A stretch of 64,000 nucleotides of DNA from Symsagittifera roscoffensis (taxonomy: Eukaryota; Xenacoelomorpha; Acoela; Convolutidae): positions 13,862,743 through 13,926,742 of the forward strand of contig NC_087065.1 in the NCBI RefSeq assembly GCF_963678635.1, given 5' to 3'. Position numbers and translations under genes: made by a program. Under the pieces are notes generated by a model that saw nothing but the letters and a program-made list of their open reading frames with translations, did not search any database and was not told the DNA's origin. Positions within the stretch are counted from its first letter, which is position 1. Every line of letters begins with the position of its first letter. Shown here one piece after another: positions 10,465-18,527 of the stretch.

Positions 10465-10573
10465 GATGTATAATTCCGTGTTTGAGGGATGCAAAAATGC
10501 TGATTGGTATGCTGCCGATCACCACTGGCAAATCAACCGTATACGCCAGCCCCTTACGGATCCGGAACTTGAT
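10465..10573 (-). CDS. Arrestin-domain protein, exon C (copy A)
   Basis: A 109-nt minus-strand exon with acceptor TGTTTCAG and donor GTAAGG. It encodes IKFRIRKG, then AYTVDLPVVIGSIPI, the conserved end of the arrestin C-terminal domain (the 'lP.vIG.iPi' strand). It begins in phase 0, matching the end of exon B (SYSIK), and ends in phase 1, matching the last exon. Copy B differs at one residue (V to I before DLP). The protein class links membrane receptors to trafficking and ubiquitin ligases; the partner here is unknown. Confidence 0.8.
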
Positions 10574-10854
10574 CTGAAACACATACTAACTTCACCATGG
10601 CCGCAATGGTACTAATAAAAAGTGATTTTAGAAAGTGGATCTGTCAAAAGTGGATTCAATGCCATCTATGACTAGAGATATGAACGTCTTCATTTTTGAG
10701 CTCTTTGTAAAACTTGACGGGTCTTACCATTGATTTTTGAGTTTTCTACAGACTCTATAAGTTCTATATGCCCGCTATAGACCCTAGCCTCTCGAGTTTC
10801 TATAATAATTGCGACAAGTTTCAACCGTATTTGTTAGCAGTAGAGATGACTTGC

Positions 10855-11046
10855 CTTTATGGAATAGGATGTGGATATGCATCTGCACGTGTGTTCCCCA
10901 CAGGTCATGGGGATGGAGGGAATGTGGAGGGGCAGATGACTCACTCCAAACACTCCCCCCTGTCTGGAGCAGCCCCCCTTTGTGGAGGACAGCAGACAGT
11001 TCCACTGACACTTCCGATGTCCAGTCGATGAAGTGTATATCACCAG
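10855..11046 (-). CDS. Arrestin-domain protein, exon B (copy A, 3' duplicate)
   Basis: A 192-nt minus-strand exon, 64 codons in phase 0-0, with acceptor TTTTCCCCAG. It carries the motif 'LHIPSIPMTCGEHTCRC' followed by 'STSYSIK', the arrestin C-domain strand pair usually written L.IP.iP...C..i...Y.lk. The donor is AAG|GCAAGT, a GC-AG intron with otherwise perfect consensus. An identical exon lies 1225 bases upstream at 12080-12271 from a tandem duplication. Because the length is a multiple of three, both could be spliced in without breaking the frame. Confidence 0.75.
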
Positions 11047-11205
11047 CTGGGGAAAACATTAGGATTTTCGTGTATCTGTTTATTTTATTTAAATCATTCA
11101 TTTTACCTGGAAACAAGCAAAAAAACAAGTGTTTGAGAAAAAATATTCACCTGATTAAATGAGCTCCTGTTTCGAATTTGTCAAAATTATCAAAATATTT
11201 GGTAG

Positions 11206-11546
11206 CAGGGGCGGATTTAGGGAAGGCGCGGGGGGGGCGGACGCCCCCCCCCCCCCTCAGGGATTCGACCCCCTGCCGACCCACAGGGTCCCCCCTTTGA
11301 TACTTTTTCAGAAATCCATTTTTGGCCGACCGACCCTAAAATTTTTCTTCAGCGCCAATATATACTAACTTTGAGGGGGAGCGCGCGCCAAAAAAACGCG
11401 ATTTTTTTTTGTCAAAATTTTTCAAGAAGTGCCCAAAAACGGCTTTTTTGATTGTTTTTTCAAAAATTTCAAAGGTCGTCAAAATTTTGGAAAATTTTTT
11501 GAAAATCCGCCCCCCCCCCCTCGAGAAAATCCTAGATCCGCCCCTG
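11206..11546. mobile_element. hAT-type MITE with 8-bp target duplication
   Basis: Terminal inverted repeats CAGGGGCGGATTTAGG and (reversed) CAGGGGCGGATCTAGG match at 15 of 16 positions and are typical of hAT elements. TTTGGTAG flanks both ends (11198-11205 and 11547-11554), an 8-bp target-site duplication as hAT makes. Copy B has the empty site with a single TTTGGTAG near 51544-51551. No ORF; it sits in an intron of the arrestin gene. Confidence 0.92.
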
Positions 11547-11659
11547 TTTGGTAGCAAATAGTACTTGAAATTAATTTCAGACCGCAGATGTTTGCGTAAC
11601 TCGAGCTCGAAGAAAAAACTACGAAAGATCAAAAAAAAAGTTTCCGATTTTATTAAAAT

Positions 11660-12021
11660 TTTTGAGATTTTTTGAGGGGAGGGGTCGGATTGTCAAAAAC
11701 TTTTCAAAATTTTTGTTGACGATTTTCTAAGGTCGACAATTTTCTCACAATTTTTTTTTCAAAAAAAAAATACGCCAAACATGCCGTTTTTGGGCGCGCT
11801 CCCCTTTAAAATTATTATATAATTGGCACCCACGGCACCCTTAGAAAAGTTTTAGGGCTGGTCGGGCGAAAATGGTTGTCTCAAAATAATACCAAAGGGG
11901 AGGGAGGACCTTTGGATGGTGAGGGGGTCGAATCCCTGAATAGTAGCGTCCGCCACCTCCGCCGCCTCCGCCCCCCCCCCCCCCCCCGTGCTCCACCCCC
12001 CCCCCCTAAATCCGACTCTTG
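11660..12021 (-). mobile_element. Older hAT MITE relative, end-truncated
   Basis: On the minus strand from 12021 it starts CAAGAGTCGGATTTAGG and runs colinear with the younger MITE (G tract, GGGATTCGACCCCCT, CCCAAAAACGGC), but the other terminus is lost. It is present in both segmental copies and in both tandem units, so it is older than the duplications. Confidence 0.7.
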
Positions 12022-12039
12022 TAGTGGGCGTGTTAGTAC

Positions 12040-12074
12040 CTGTTGCAGTGAGATGACAACTTTTCTGACTGTGA
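12040..12074 (-). pseudogene. Truncated exon A fragment left by tandem duplication
   Basis: The last 35 nt of exon A (encoding TVRKVVISLQQ) with its donor GTACTAAC are repeated here without the acceptor or the 5' part of the exon. It marks the junction of the 1225-bp tandem duplication and should not be spliced in, but it offers an extra donor site. Confidence 0.8.
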
Positions 12075-12079
12075 CTTGC

Positions 12080-12271
12080 CTTTATGGAATAGGATGTGGA
12101 TATGCATCTGCACGTGTGTTCCCCACAGGTCATGGGGATGGAGGGAATGTGGAGGGGCAGATGACTCACTCCAAACACTCCCCCCTGTCTGGAGCAGCCC
12201 CCCTTTGTGGAGGACAGCAGACAGTTCCACTGACACTTCCGATGTCCAGTCGATGAAGTGTATATCACCAG
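12080..12271 (-). CDS. Arrestin-domain protein, duplicated exon B (copy A, 5' duplicate)
   Basis: Same sequence as the exon at 10855-11046, keeping acceptor TTTTCCCCAG and the GC donor AAG|GCAAGT. Directly after the donor the duplication joins a fragment of exon A (12074-12040). Splicing exon A to either copy of exon B keeps the frame. Including both would repeat about 64 residues of the C-terminal arrestin domain and probably disturb the fold, so mutually exclusive use or loss of function are both possible. Copy B has only one exon B. Confidence 0.65.
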
Positions 12272-12430
12272 CTGGGGAAAACATTAGGATTTTCGTGTAT
12301 CTGTTTATTTTATTTAAATCATTCATTTTACCTGGAAACAAGCAAAAAAACAAGTGTTTGAGAAAAAATATTCACCTGATTAAATGAGCTCCTGTTTCGA
12401 ATTTGTCAAAATTATCAAAATATTTGGTAG

Positions 12431-12767
12431 CAGGGGCGGATTTAGGGAAGGCGCGGGGGGGGCGGACGCCCCCCCCCCCCCTCAGGGATTCGACCCCCTG
12501 CCGACCCACAGGGTCCCCCCTTTGATACTTTTTCAGAAATCCATTTTTGGCCGACCGACCCTAAAATTTTTCTTCGGCGCCAATATATACTAACTTTGAG
12601 GGGGAGCGCGCGCCAAAAAAACGCGATTTTTTTTGTCAAAATTTTTCAAGAAGTGCCCAAAAACGGCTTTTTTGATTGTTTTTTCAAAAATTTCAAAGGT
12701 CGTCAAAATTTTGGAAAATTTTTTGAAAATCCGCCCCCCCCTCGAGAAAATCCTAGATCCGCCCCTG
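12431..12767. mobile_element. hAT-type MITE, copied by the tandem duplication
   Basis: Same element and same TTTGGTAG flanks as 11206-11546, carried along by the 1225-bp duplication and not a new insertion. It is 4 bases shorter, largely from poly-C contraction. Confidence 0.9.
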
Positions 12768-12883
12768 TTTGGTAGCAAATAGTACTTGAAATTAATTTCA
12801 GACCGCAGATGTTTGCGTAACTCGAGCTCGAAGAAAAAACTACGAAAGATCAAAAAAAAAGTTTCCGATTTTATTAAAATTTT

Positions 12884-13241
12884 TGAGATTTTTTAAGGGG
12901 AGGGGTCGGATTGTCAAAAACTTTTCAAAATTTTTGTTGACGATTTTCTAAGGTCGACAATTTTCTCACAATTTTTTTTTTCAAAAAAAAAATACGCCAA
13001 ACATGCCGTTTTTGGGCGCGCTCCCCTTTAAAATTATTATATAATTGGCACCCACGGCACCCTTAGAAAAGTTTTAGGGCTGGTCGGGCGAAAATGGTTG
13101 TCACAAAATAATACCAAAGGGGAGGGAGGACCTTTGGATGGTGAGGGGGTCGAATCCCTGAATAGTAGCGTCCGCCACCTCCGCCGCCTCCGCCCCCCCC
13201 CCCCGTGCTCCACCCCCCCCCCCCCCTAAATCCGACTCTTG
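12884..13241 (-). mobile_element. Older hAT MITE relative, tandem unit 2
   Basis: Duplicate of 11660-12021 within the second tandem unit. Confidence 0.7.
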
Positions 13242-13259
13242 TAGTGGGCGTGTTAGTAC

Positions 13260-13421
13260 CTGTTGCAGTGAGATGACAACTTTTCTGACTGTGAATAGTG
13301 AGTTATTGGTGCAGGAGACTGTGATGTAGATGGTCTCTCCGGGACAGTAGCCGTACCTGTCTGTGAATGCCACTAGCCGCAGACTTCCAGCACCACACAC
13401 CCCACGCAACAATTTCTTGTT
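13260..13421 (-). CDS. Arrestin-domain protein, exon A (copy A)
   Basis: A 162-nt minus-strand exon (54 codons, phase 0-0) with acceptor TTCTAG... read as TCTAG|AAC and donor CAG|GTACTA. It encodes GSLRLVAFTDRYGYCPGETI, the hallmark start of the arrestin C-terminal domain ('g...v..DR.GYcPGE.I'), then 'NNSLFTVRKVVISLQQ'. It joins in frame to exon B. Copy B (52033-52194) is identical over the whole exon. Exons for the N-terminal arrestin domain are not in this window; they would lie above 14.4 kb on the minus strand or have been lost. Confidence 0.8.
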
Positions 13422-14414
13422 CTAGATTGCGAAAAAAGTAACTTGAAGCAAAAAAAATTTTTTTTTTCAGTTATAACGAAAAAGTTTAGCATAAAATGGT
13501 CTGCACACATTTTGCATCTCTTACATGTAGTGGCACATCTTCCACTCAAACTCCCATAACAATATGGGGTAAAGTGTTTGGTGCGAAATGCGCCATATTC
13601 ACAGAAGATAGAGCTTTTCTTAAGTTAACATCCAAATTTCTGCGCCTGTTTTTAGCTTGCTTTAGTGTTGCTTGAAGGTTACGTAATTCTGATTGACTGA
13701 GAATTTCGAACCAAACACTTTTCCGGCGTCTTCTAAATATCAATTGAAGTGCCTAAAAGCCATAAATCATCAAAAAATTTGCTCAAAAGGTCAAACAAAT
13801 AAGATCCCAAAACCAAAAAAGTTAATGGAAAACATAATAAAACAGAAAAAAAAACTGCTATATCATTTCAAACCCCCGAATGATCCGACTACCTCTAAAT
13901 TGGTCCCAAACATTTTTTGTTGAACAATATCAAAATAAAATGCTTAAATTATAGGCAGATTAATATAACCATCTAGTTGGCCCAACCCAATTATTAGTTC
14001 AGATCAATTGCCACTCATGAACAATTCGCCTATTGAAAATATGAAACATTAATCGAGCAGTTCAGCCAACTGCATTTTAGTCTAGTGCCCGTATACTTGC
14101 TTCGCAAGTTTTCCAAACCCATACGCTGGTTTCATTGTAAAACAGCTCTGAATGTAAAAACAAGAGGACTGCTATAACAGGGTAAAGCCATGAATGTCCG
14201 ATGGCCCTTTAATTGGTCTCAAGTTTGGTAAATGAATTACTGACAAATCAGTCTTTTAGTTGTTTTCTTGAAATCAAAAACATGCATCTCTACTCAAGAA
14301 AACCATCTTTCTTTATCAATTCTCGATTGCTGAAAAATGTCTTTCTTTTGATGCTGAAAAATGTCTTTCTTTTGATACCGAAAAACAATATTGCGATACC
14401 AGAAACAAACTCAG
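13422..14414. other. Intron or upstream flank of the arrestin gene, no exon seen
   Basis: Aligned with 52195-53203 in copy B. I looked for the N-terminal arrestin domain on the minus strand and saw none. Short ORFs (13743-13546 minus; 13693-13923 and 14213-14476 plus) are Lys/Asn-rich and not conserved in reading frame between the two copies. Confidence 0.5.
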
Positions 14415-14558
14415 CGCAAAACAGTCCGAAAATGAAAAATTTAATGACGGCAGTTCCAGCAAACAAAATTAGATAGAAACAATTTTTCTCAATACCTGAA
14501 AAACTTCAACAAAAATCGACAAAATCGACAAAAATTTGAAGATAAATAAACATTTTAT

Positions 14559-15040
14559 TGTTCCGATTTTCGATACAGAAGTAACGGAATATTTGTGCTC
14601 GGGGTGGGTTTTTTTTTCTTCAGACAAATTTCGATCGACTTTTTAACTAGCCATTTTTGACAGAATTTTTTTATATCTTTCAAAAGGTATTGTTGTCCTG
14701 AGCTTAAATTTGAAAAGATATTTCACCTGTGATCATTTTTCGTAAAGTTATGAGGGTTTAAAGATTTCCATTTTGGCCATTTTGACCAATTTGGGACAAT
14801 TAACGCGCAATATAATTCGCGCTGTTAACGCGTAAGCGGAGATTTCATCCGTCTTATAAATCGTTCCAAATTGGTTGAACGAAGCTCATTTGCCATAATT
14901 GATTTGTTACGAGGAACGAAATCTATCTTTTTGTACTTCATATGGCATGTGGGGGGATGATTTCATAAAAAATTTCAAATTTTAGAAAAAAAATTTTTCA
15001 TTTTATTTTATTTCATTTAATTTTTTTATGTATTAAAAAA
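14559..15040 (+). mobile_element. Helentron-like element, 3' end missing
   Basis: Starts TGTTCCGATTTTCGATAC and follows the family to the T-rich stretch near the end. The AGTCGGAACA block and the 3' hairpin are absent. Extra bases (for example a duplicated GATC in TTCGATCGAC) mark it as diverged. Confidence 0.7.
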
Positions 15041-15267
15041 AAAGAGGTAAATCAATTATAAATAGATGTAAATTTGCGGATCGAATTTATTTTTTAAATA
15101 GTCTGATATTTCGGCAATACATTCGAATCGCCGTCTGAATTTTAATTCCAATATCGATTATATTGACAGTTTTGCGTTCAATTTTGATAATGACAAAAGC
15201 TATGATAAACAACCAGGACCACATTATAATTCGTACGAACTTGCTTTGATGTACGAGAAATCATAAG

Positions 15268-15531
15268 CAAGACTGTTGGTATCAGGGCGAAGCCCTGAAT
15301 GTTCCGACTACCTGTTAAGTAATAAAACATGAACAAACTAAATGTAACAGAATAAAAATATTTTTTTTTTCAATTATAAGATTTTTTGTGAAAATCATCC
15401 CCCCACACGCCACATAAAGTCCAGAGTGATAGATTTCGTCCTAGTAACAAATAAATTGTGTCAAATGAGCTTCGTTCAACCAATTTTGAACGATTTATAA
15501 GACTGATTAAATCTCCGCTTACGCGTTAACA
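15268..15531 (-). mobile_element. Helentron-like element, 3' half
   Basis: On the plus strand it begins AAGACTG, then the hairpin CAGGGCGAAGCCCTG and GTTCCGACT, and breaks off at GCTTACGCGTTAAC inside the conserved core, where an 860-bp foreign stretch starts. Confidence 0.75.
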
Positions 15532-16390
15532 GATTCAAATGGACTCAGCAAACCAGAAGTTCAACATTTTGAAGGCTATGGGGGGAACACAGAATCAAGG
15601 GCGGAAGAAATATCGGGACATTCATGGAAAAATCAAAAACATTTCTAGTAATTTCAACAAAGACCATGTTGTTGACTATTTATATGCACTAGCTCATTTA
15701 ACTCTTTCGTAATTTTTAAATTGTCGGCATAATTTCCACTTAATTGTCGGCATTTTGTTGCATTTTCAATTGATTTTTAAAAAATCACCACTTTTTTAAA
15801 TTATAGCCATCGTACAGGTTCCAAATATTGAGAGATGATAAAGGCCAATACTGCAATAATTTTGCTCTTTCCCTCATCCCGCTCCCTATTCTGGATTACC
15901 CAGTATAGGGGGGTTTAAGGGGCGAGGCAGTACCTGCGGTTTTCCATTTCGTCGATTTCATACTAAAATTTTTTGACTTCTTCAAGTTTTGAACTCTTAA
16001 CTTCTTGATTATGAGTGTTGTGCACTATTAACTATGCTATAGAATCTTACAAAATTAGCAATCAATCTTTTGAAATATTTAACTCGACATGAAAATTGCA
16101 TTGAAATTTTGCCGCTTTCATTTTGTTCATGCATGCTTTGAACTCATTTTGATTCAGCGCATGTTTAAATGATTCCGCATTTTGTTTCAAGTTTAATTGT
16201 TCAACAAAAAAGTCTTTCATCTTTTTGCCGACATTATGTTCTACGAGGATATCAAAGAAATGGGGCAAATTTCATTTTTTATTATATGGGACAAGATGGC
16301 ATTGGACAAGTTGTCATCTGGGGCAAGTTGGAATCGGACAAGTTGGGCTGGGACAAGTTGACTTGGGGAAAAATGACATGTAACCGGTAA
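15532..16390. other. Foreign 860-bp stretch between two Helentron-like pieces
   Basis: Flanked by partly overlapping Helentron-like sequence: about 70 bases ending in CTTACGCGTTAA occur on both sides (15459-15530 and 16393-16460). It contains a short plus-strand ORF at 15539-15712 (57 codons, start MDSANQKFNILKAMGG) that I do not recognise, a poly-Phe/Lys-rich minus ORF (16268-16062) without homology, and a short tandem repeat at 16290-16380. It could be DNA captured by the element or a gap between two truncated copies. Confidence 0.5.
16290..16380. repeat. 15-16 bp tandem repeat (GGACAAGTTG motif)
   Basis: GGACAAGTTG or a close variant recurs about six times at 14-17 base intervals. It adjoins the resumption of Helentron-like sequence. 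Confidence 0.75.
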
Positions 16391-16694
16391 ATAGGCTTCC
16401 TTCAACCAATTTGGAACGATTTATTAGACGGATTAATTCTCCGCTTACGCGTTAATAGCGCTAAATATGTCGCGCGTTAAATGTCCCAAATTGGCCAAAA
16501 TGGCAATCTCTAAGCCCCTATAACCTTACAAAAAGCGATCCCAGGCGAGATATATTTTCAAGTCTAAGCTCAGGACAACAATACTTAATAAATTCCTTCA
16601 AAAATGGCTAGTTAAAATGTCGAAATTTGTCTGAAGAAAAAAAACTCACCCCGAGCACAAATATTCGGTTAATTTTGTTACGAAAGTCGGACCA
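16391..16694 (-). mobile_element. Helentron-like element, 5' half
   Basis: Contains the core (GCTTACGCGTTAATAGCG), CAAATTTGTCTG-type 5' region and ends CGAAAGTCGGACCA, the reversed 5' terminus. It complements 15268-15531, with about 70 bases of overlap. Confidence 0.75.
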
Positions 16695-16980
16695 AAAAAA
16701 CCAGTCTAAGAACAAATTTCCTGATAAAGTGGGGCTATGGAAATATACCTTAAAATAAGAAGACGAAAACAGAACATTTGGGATCTGGTTCAGATTGACG
16801 TCATCGATCACAGTGAAGTACTTCTTAGAGCTGGGGTTCAGAGATGCCCAGGACCTGAAACACTCTCCCATCTCCATCACTTCACTTGCGAATACAGTAT
16901 CAGGAAACATGGAAACATAGAAATACAGCTAATAAATTATGATAAGAAACTTGTGAAAAATCTAATGAAGTGTTCATGAA

Positions 16981-17214
16981 ATGGCAATGCAAAATTCTGA
17001 GAAAAAAGATTTGTCGAGAACAGAGTTTGTATTACATTTTTTACCTAGTTTTTGGCAGTTCTACAGGAATGAGTACAAGAAAAAATCAGATGCGCTCCAC
17101 CTCAAAGGCGGATTTATTCGAACGAGGATGCAAGCCCCATCATTGGAGAACTCTTTGCCCTCACCACCCAAGGAATCTCTGAACAAAAGTGGTCCCAATA
17201 GAGTTTCACGCTGA
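16981..17214 (+). CDS. Unassigned ORF, possible C-terminal exon
   Basis: A 77-codon plus-strand ORF with an aromatic stretch (LHFLPSFWQFYRN), a basic patch and a Ser/Pro-rich end. Residue composition looks more protein-like than the surrounding AT-rich ORFs, but I recognise no family. The DNA before it (about 16787-16910) is open in three frames, including the minus strand, so no exon can be assigned there. It may be a terminal exon of an unknown gene or chance. Confidence 0.2.
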   Translation: MAMQNSEKKDLSRTEFVLHFLPSFWQFYRNEYKKKSDALHLKGGFIRTRMQAPSLENSLPSPPKESLNKSGPNRVSR

Positions 17215-17230
17215 ATCCTTATTCGCACTT

Positions 17231-17696
17231 GTGTAACCTGCTACTATTCTGCTTATTTTTAGCATCCATTTCTGTTTCTAATTTTTATCGATCTGAACAG
17301 AACATTTGAAAATCAACATCCCGCCCCCTGAGACACTCCTTTATCCGTCACTATTACTATACGTATCTAATGAAAAACATCCAATGTTTTCTTAGAATAT
17401 CAATTTGGTATTAAACCACTTCAGGGCCGCATATTTATTGTCTGTTCGCGTGTTTTTGAAAGACTTCTTCTCAAATTTGAAACCATTAATTATGTGAATA
17501 GAAAACATACAGGAAAATGAATATGCTGATTACACTTTTGAACACGGCCAATTTTTCTGAAGATCTAACAGAAGCATAATCTTGAGGATACTTGACAGAT
17601 GTTTTTCAACTTCAAGTTGCCAATTAATCGTAAACTAAAAACATCATACTGGAGAAAATAACACCGATTGATAATTGCGTGTTGAATGAAAACGAG
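17231..17696. other. Intergenic, nothing recognised
   Basis: No ORF, repeat or element end was identified. Its last 8 bases (AAAACGAG) may be a target duplication for the next MITE. Confidence 0.5.
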
Positions 17697-18080
17697 CAGT
17701 AGCGGATTGGGGGGAAGAGGCAGACCGCCTGCCGACCAAAAGGGTCCCCCCTTTGCACTATTTTGAGATATCCATTTTTGGCTAACTGACCTTAAAATTT
17801 TTCTAAAGGCGCCTTTGGCGCCAATCTATACTAATTTAGAGGGGGGAGGGGCGCCGAAAAAACGCGATTTTTTGGTCGAAATTTTCAAAAAAAGTGCCTA
17901 AAAACGCCTTTTTTCAAAAATTTGCCTGTGGCGCAGAAAATTTGGTCAAATTATGGTCTTTCTAGTGGTTTTGGGTAGCTCAGAAAATCATTTTGGTCAA
18001 CTAAAAAAAAGGTCAAAAAAAATTTTCAAACTTATTTTAAAAATCTGCCCCCCCCCTCGAGAAATTCCTAGATCCGCGAG
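17697..18080. mobile_element. Diverged hAT MITE
   Basis: Same layout as the arrestin-intron MITE: CAGTAGCGGATT start, GGGTCCCCCCTTTG, ATCCATTTTTGG, CGCGATTTTTT, GCCCCCCCCCTCGAGAAA and CCTAGATCCGC end. The flanks AAAACGAG and TCAACGAG match at 6 of 8 bases, consistent with an aged 8-bp target duplication. It carries an extra internal segment compared with the other copies. Confidence 0.7.
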
Positions 18081-18329
18081 TCAACGAGTCTGTTTTGCCG
18101 AAAAGGTGTACGCTCTTAAATGTTTCGCATTTAGACTTAACTTCAAATTCAGACTAAGTGTTGCTATATTTTAAATAAAATAATTAAAGTTTGCAAAAAT
18201 TGACGGCGAGTTTAAGGATACTGATCGGAGTAACGGTATCCCATTTCAACGACAAATTGTCCTTTTTTCAGTTAATAATTTTTTTAACTTAAATAAATTT
18301 TGGTGAATTCCCGCATCCAAGTTTAGGCG

Positions 18330-18527
18330 TAAATAATCGATTATAACGGATTATTATGATGATTTTTTGACAATTATAATCGATTATAATTACCAAAATT
18401 AGGTCTTTAAGGGATTTATAATTGATTATAATCGTGATATTTTCCAAGAGATTATAATCTTTTATAATCGATTATAATTGATTATAATTAATTATATTTT
18501 GATTTTAAAAAGAGAGATTATAATTGA
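18330..18527. repeat. Cluster of ATTATAATCGATTATAAT palindromes
   Basis: Perfect or near-perfect self-complementary blocks based on ATAATCGATTATAAT recur at least six times. The last lies within a few bases of where BEL/Pao coding sequence abruptly begins. It could be a cruciform-prone breakpoint or a simple-repeat expansion. Confidence 0.8.

Larger units (their letters stand above)
10847..12071. repeat. 1225-bp tandem duplication, unit 1
   Basis: Unit 1 spans exon B, an hAT MITE, an older hAT relative and the end of exon A. Unit 2 follows at 12072-13294 with very few differences. The junctions share only TGA, so this looks like a microhomology-mediated tandem duplication. Copy B has a single unit. 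Confidence 0.9.
12072..13294. repeat. 1225-bp tandem duplication, unit 2
   Basis: Nearly identical to 10847-12071. Differences are mostly in poly-C tract length and scattered substitutions, indicating a recent event after the MITE inserted. Confidence 0.9.
1..14414. repeat. Segmental duplication copy A
   Basis: Position 1 aligns with about 46230 and similarity runs, with large insertions and deletions, to 14414, where copy B meets an LTR element at 53203/53204. Shared landmarks in order are the stretch at 1-368, the decayed gypsy RNase H (7077-7300), the arrestin exons (9941-13421) and the upstream non-coding stretch to 14414. Insertions private to this copy are the LINE, three Helentron-like elements, the 7582-9227 element, an hAT MITE and a 1225-bp tandem duplication. 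The left end lies outside the window. Confidence 0.9.

Noticed and set aside
10784-11128. 114-codon ORF over arrestin exon B in another frame
   Set aside because: The frame encoding the LHIPSIP arrestin motif is the one that joins in phase with exons A and C; this longer ORF runs through the splice sites.
15090-15255. 46-codon open stretch ending DKQPGPHYNSYELALMYEKS
   Set aside because: Reads like protein, but it is short, has a stop just upstream and no splice context or recognised family.
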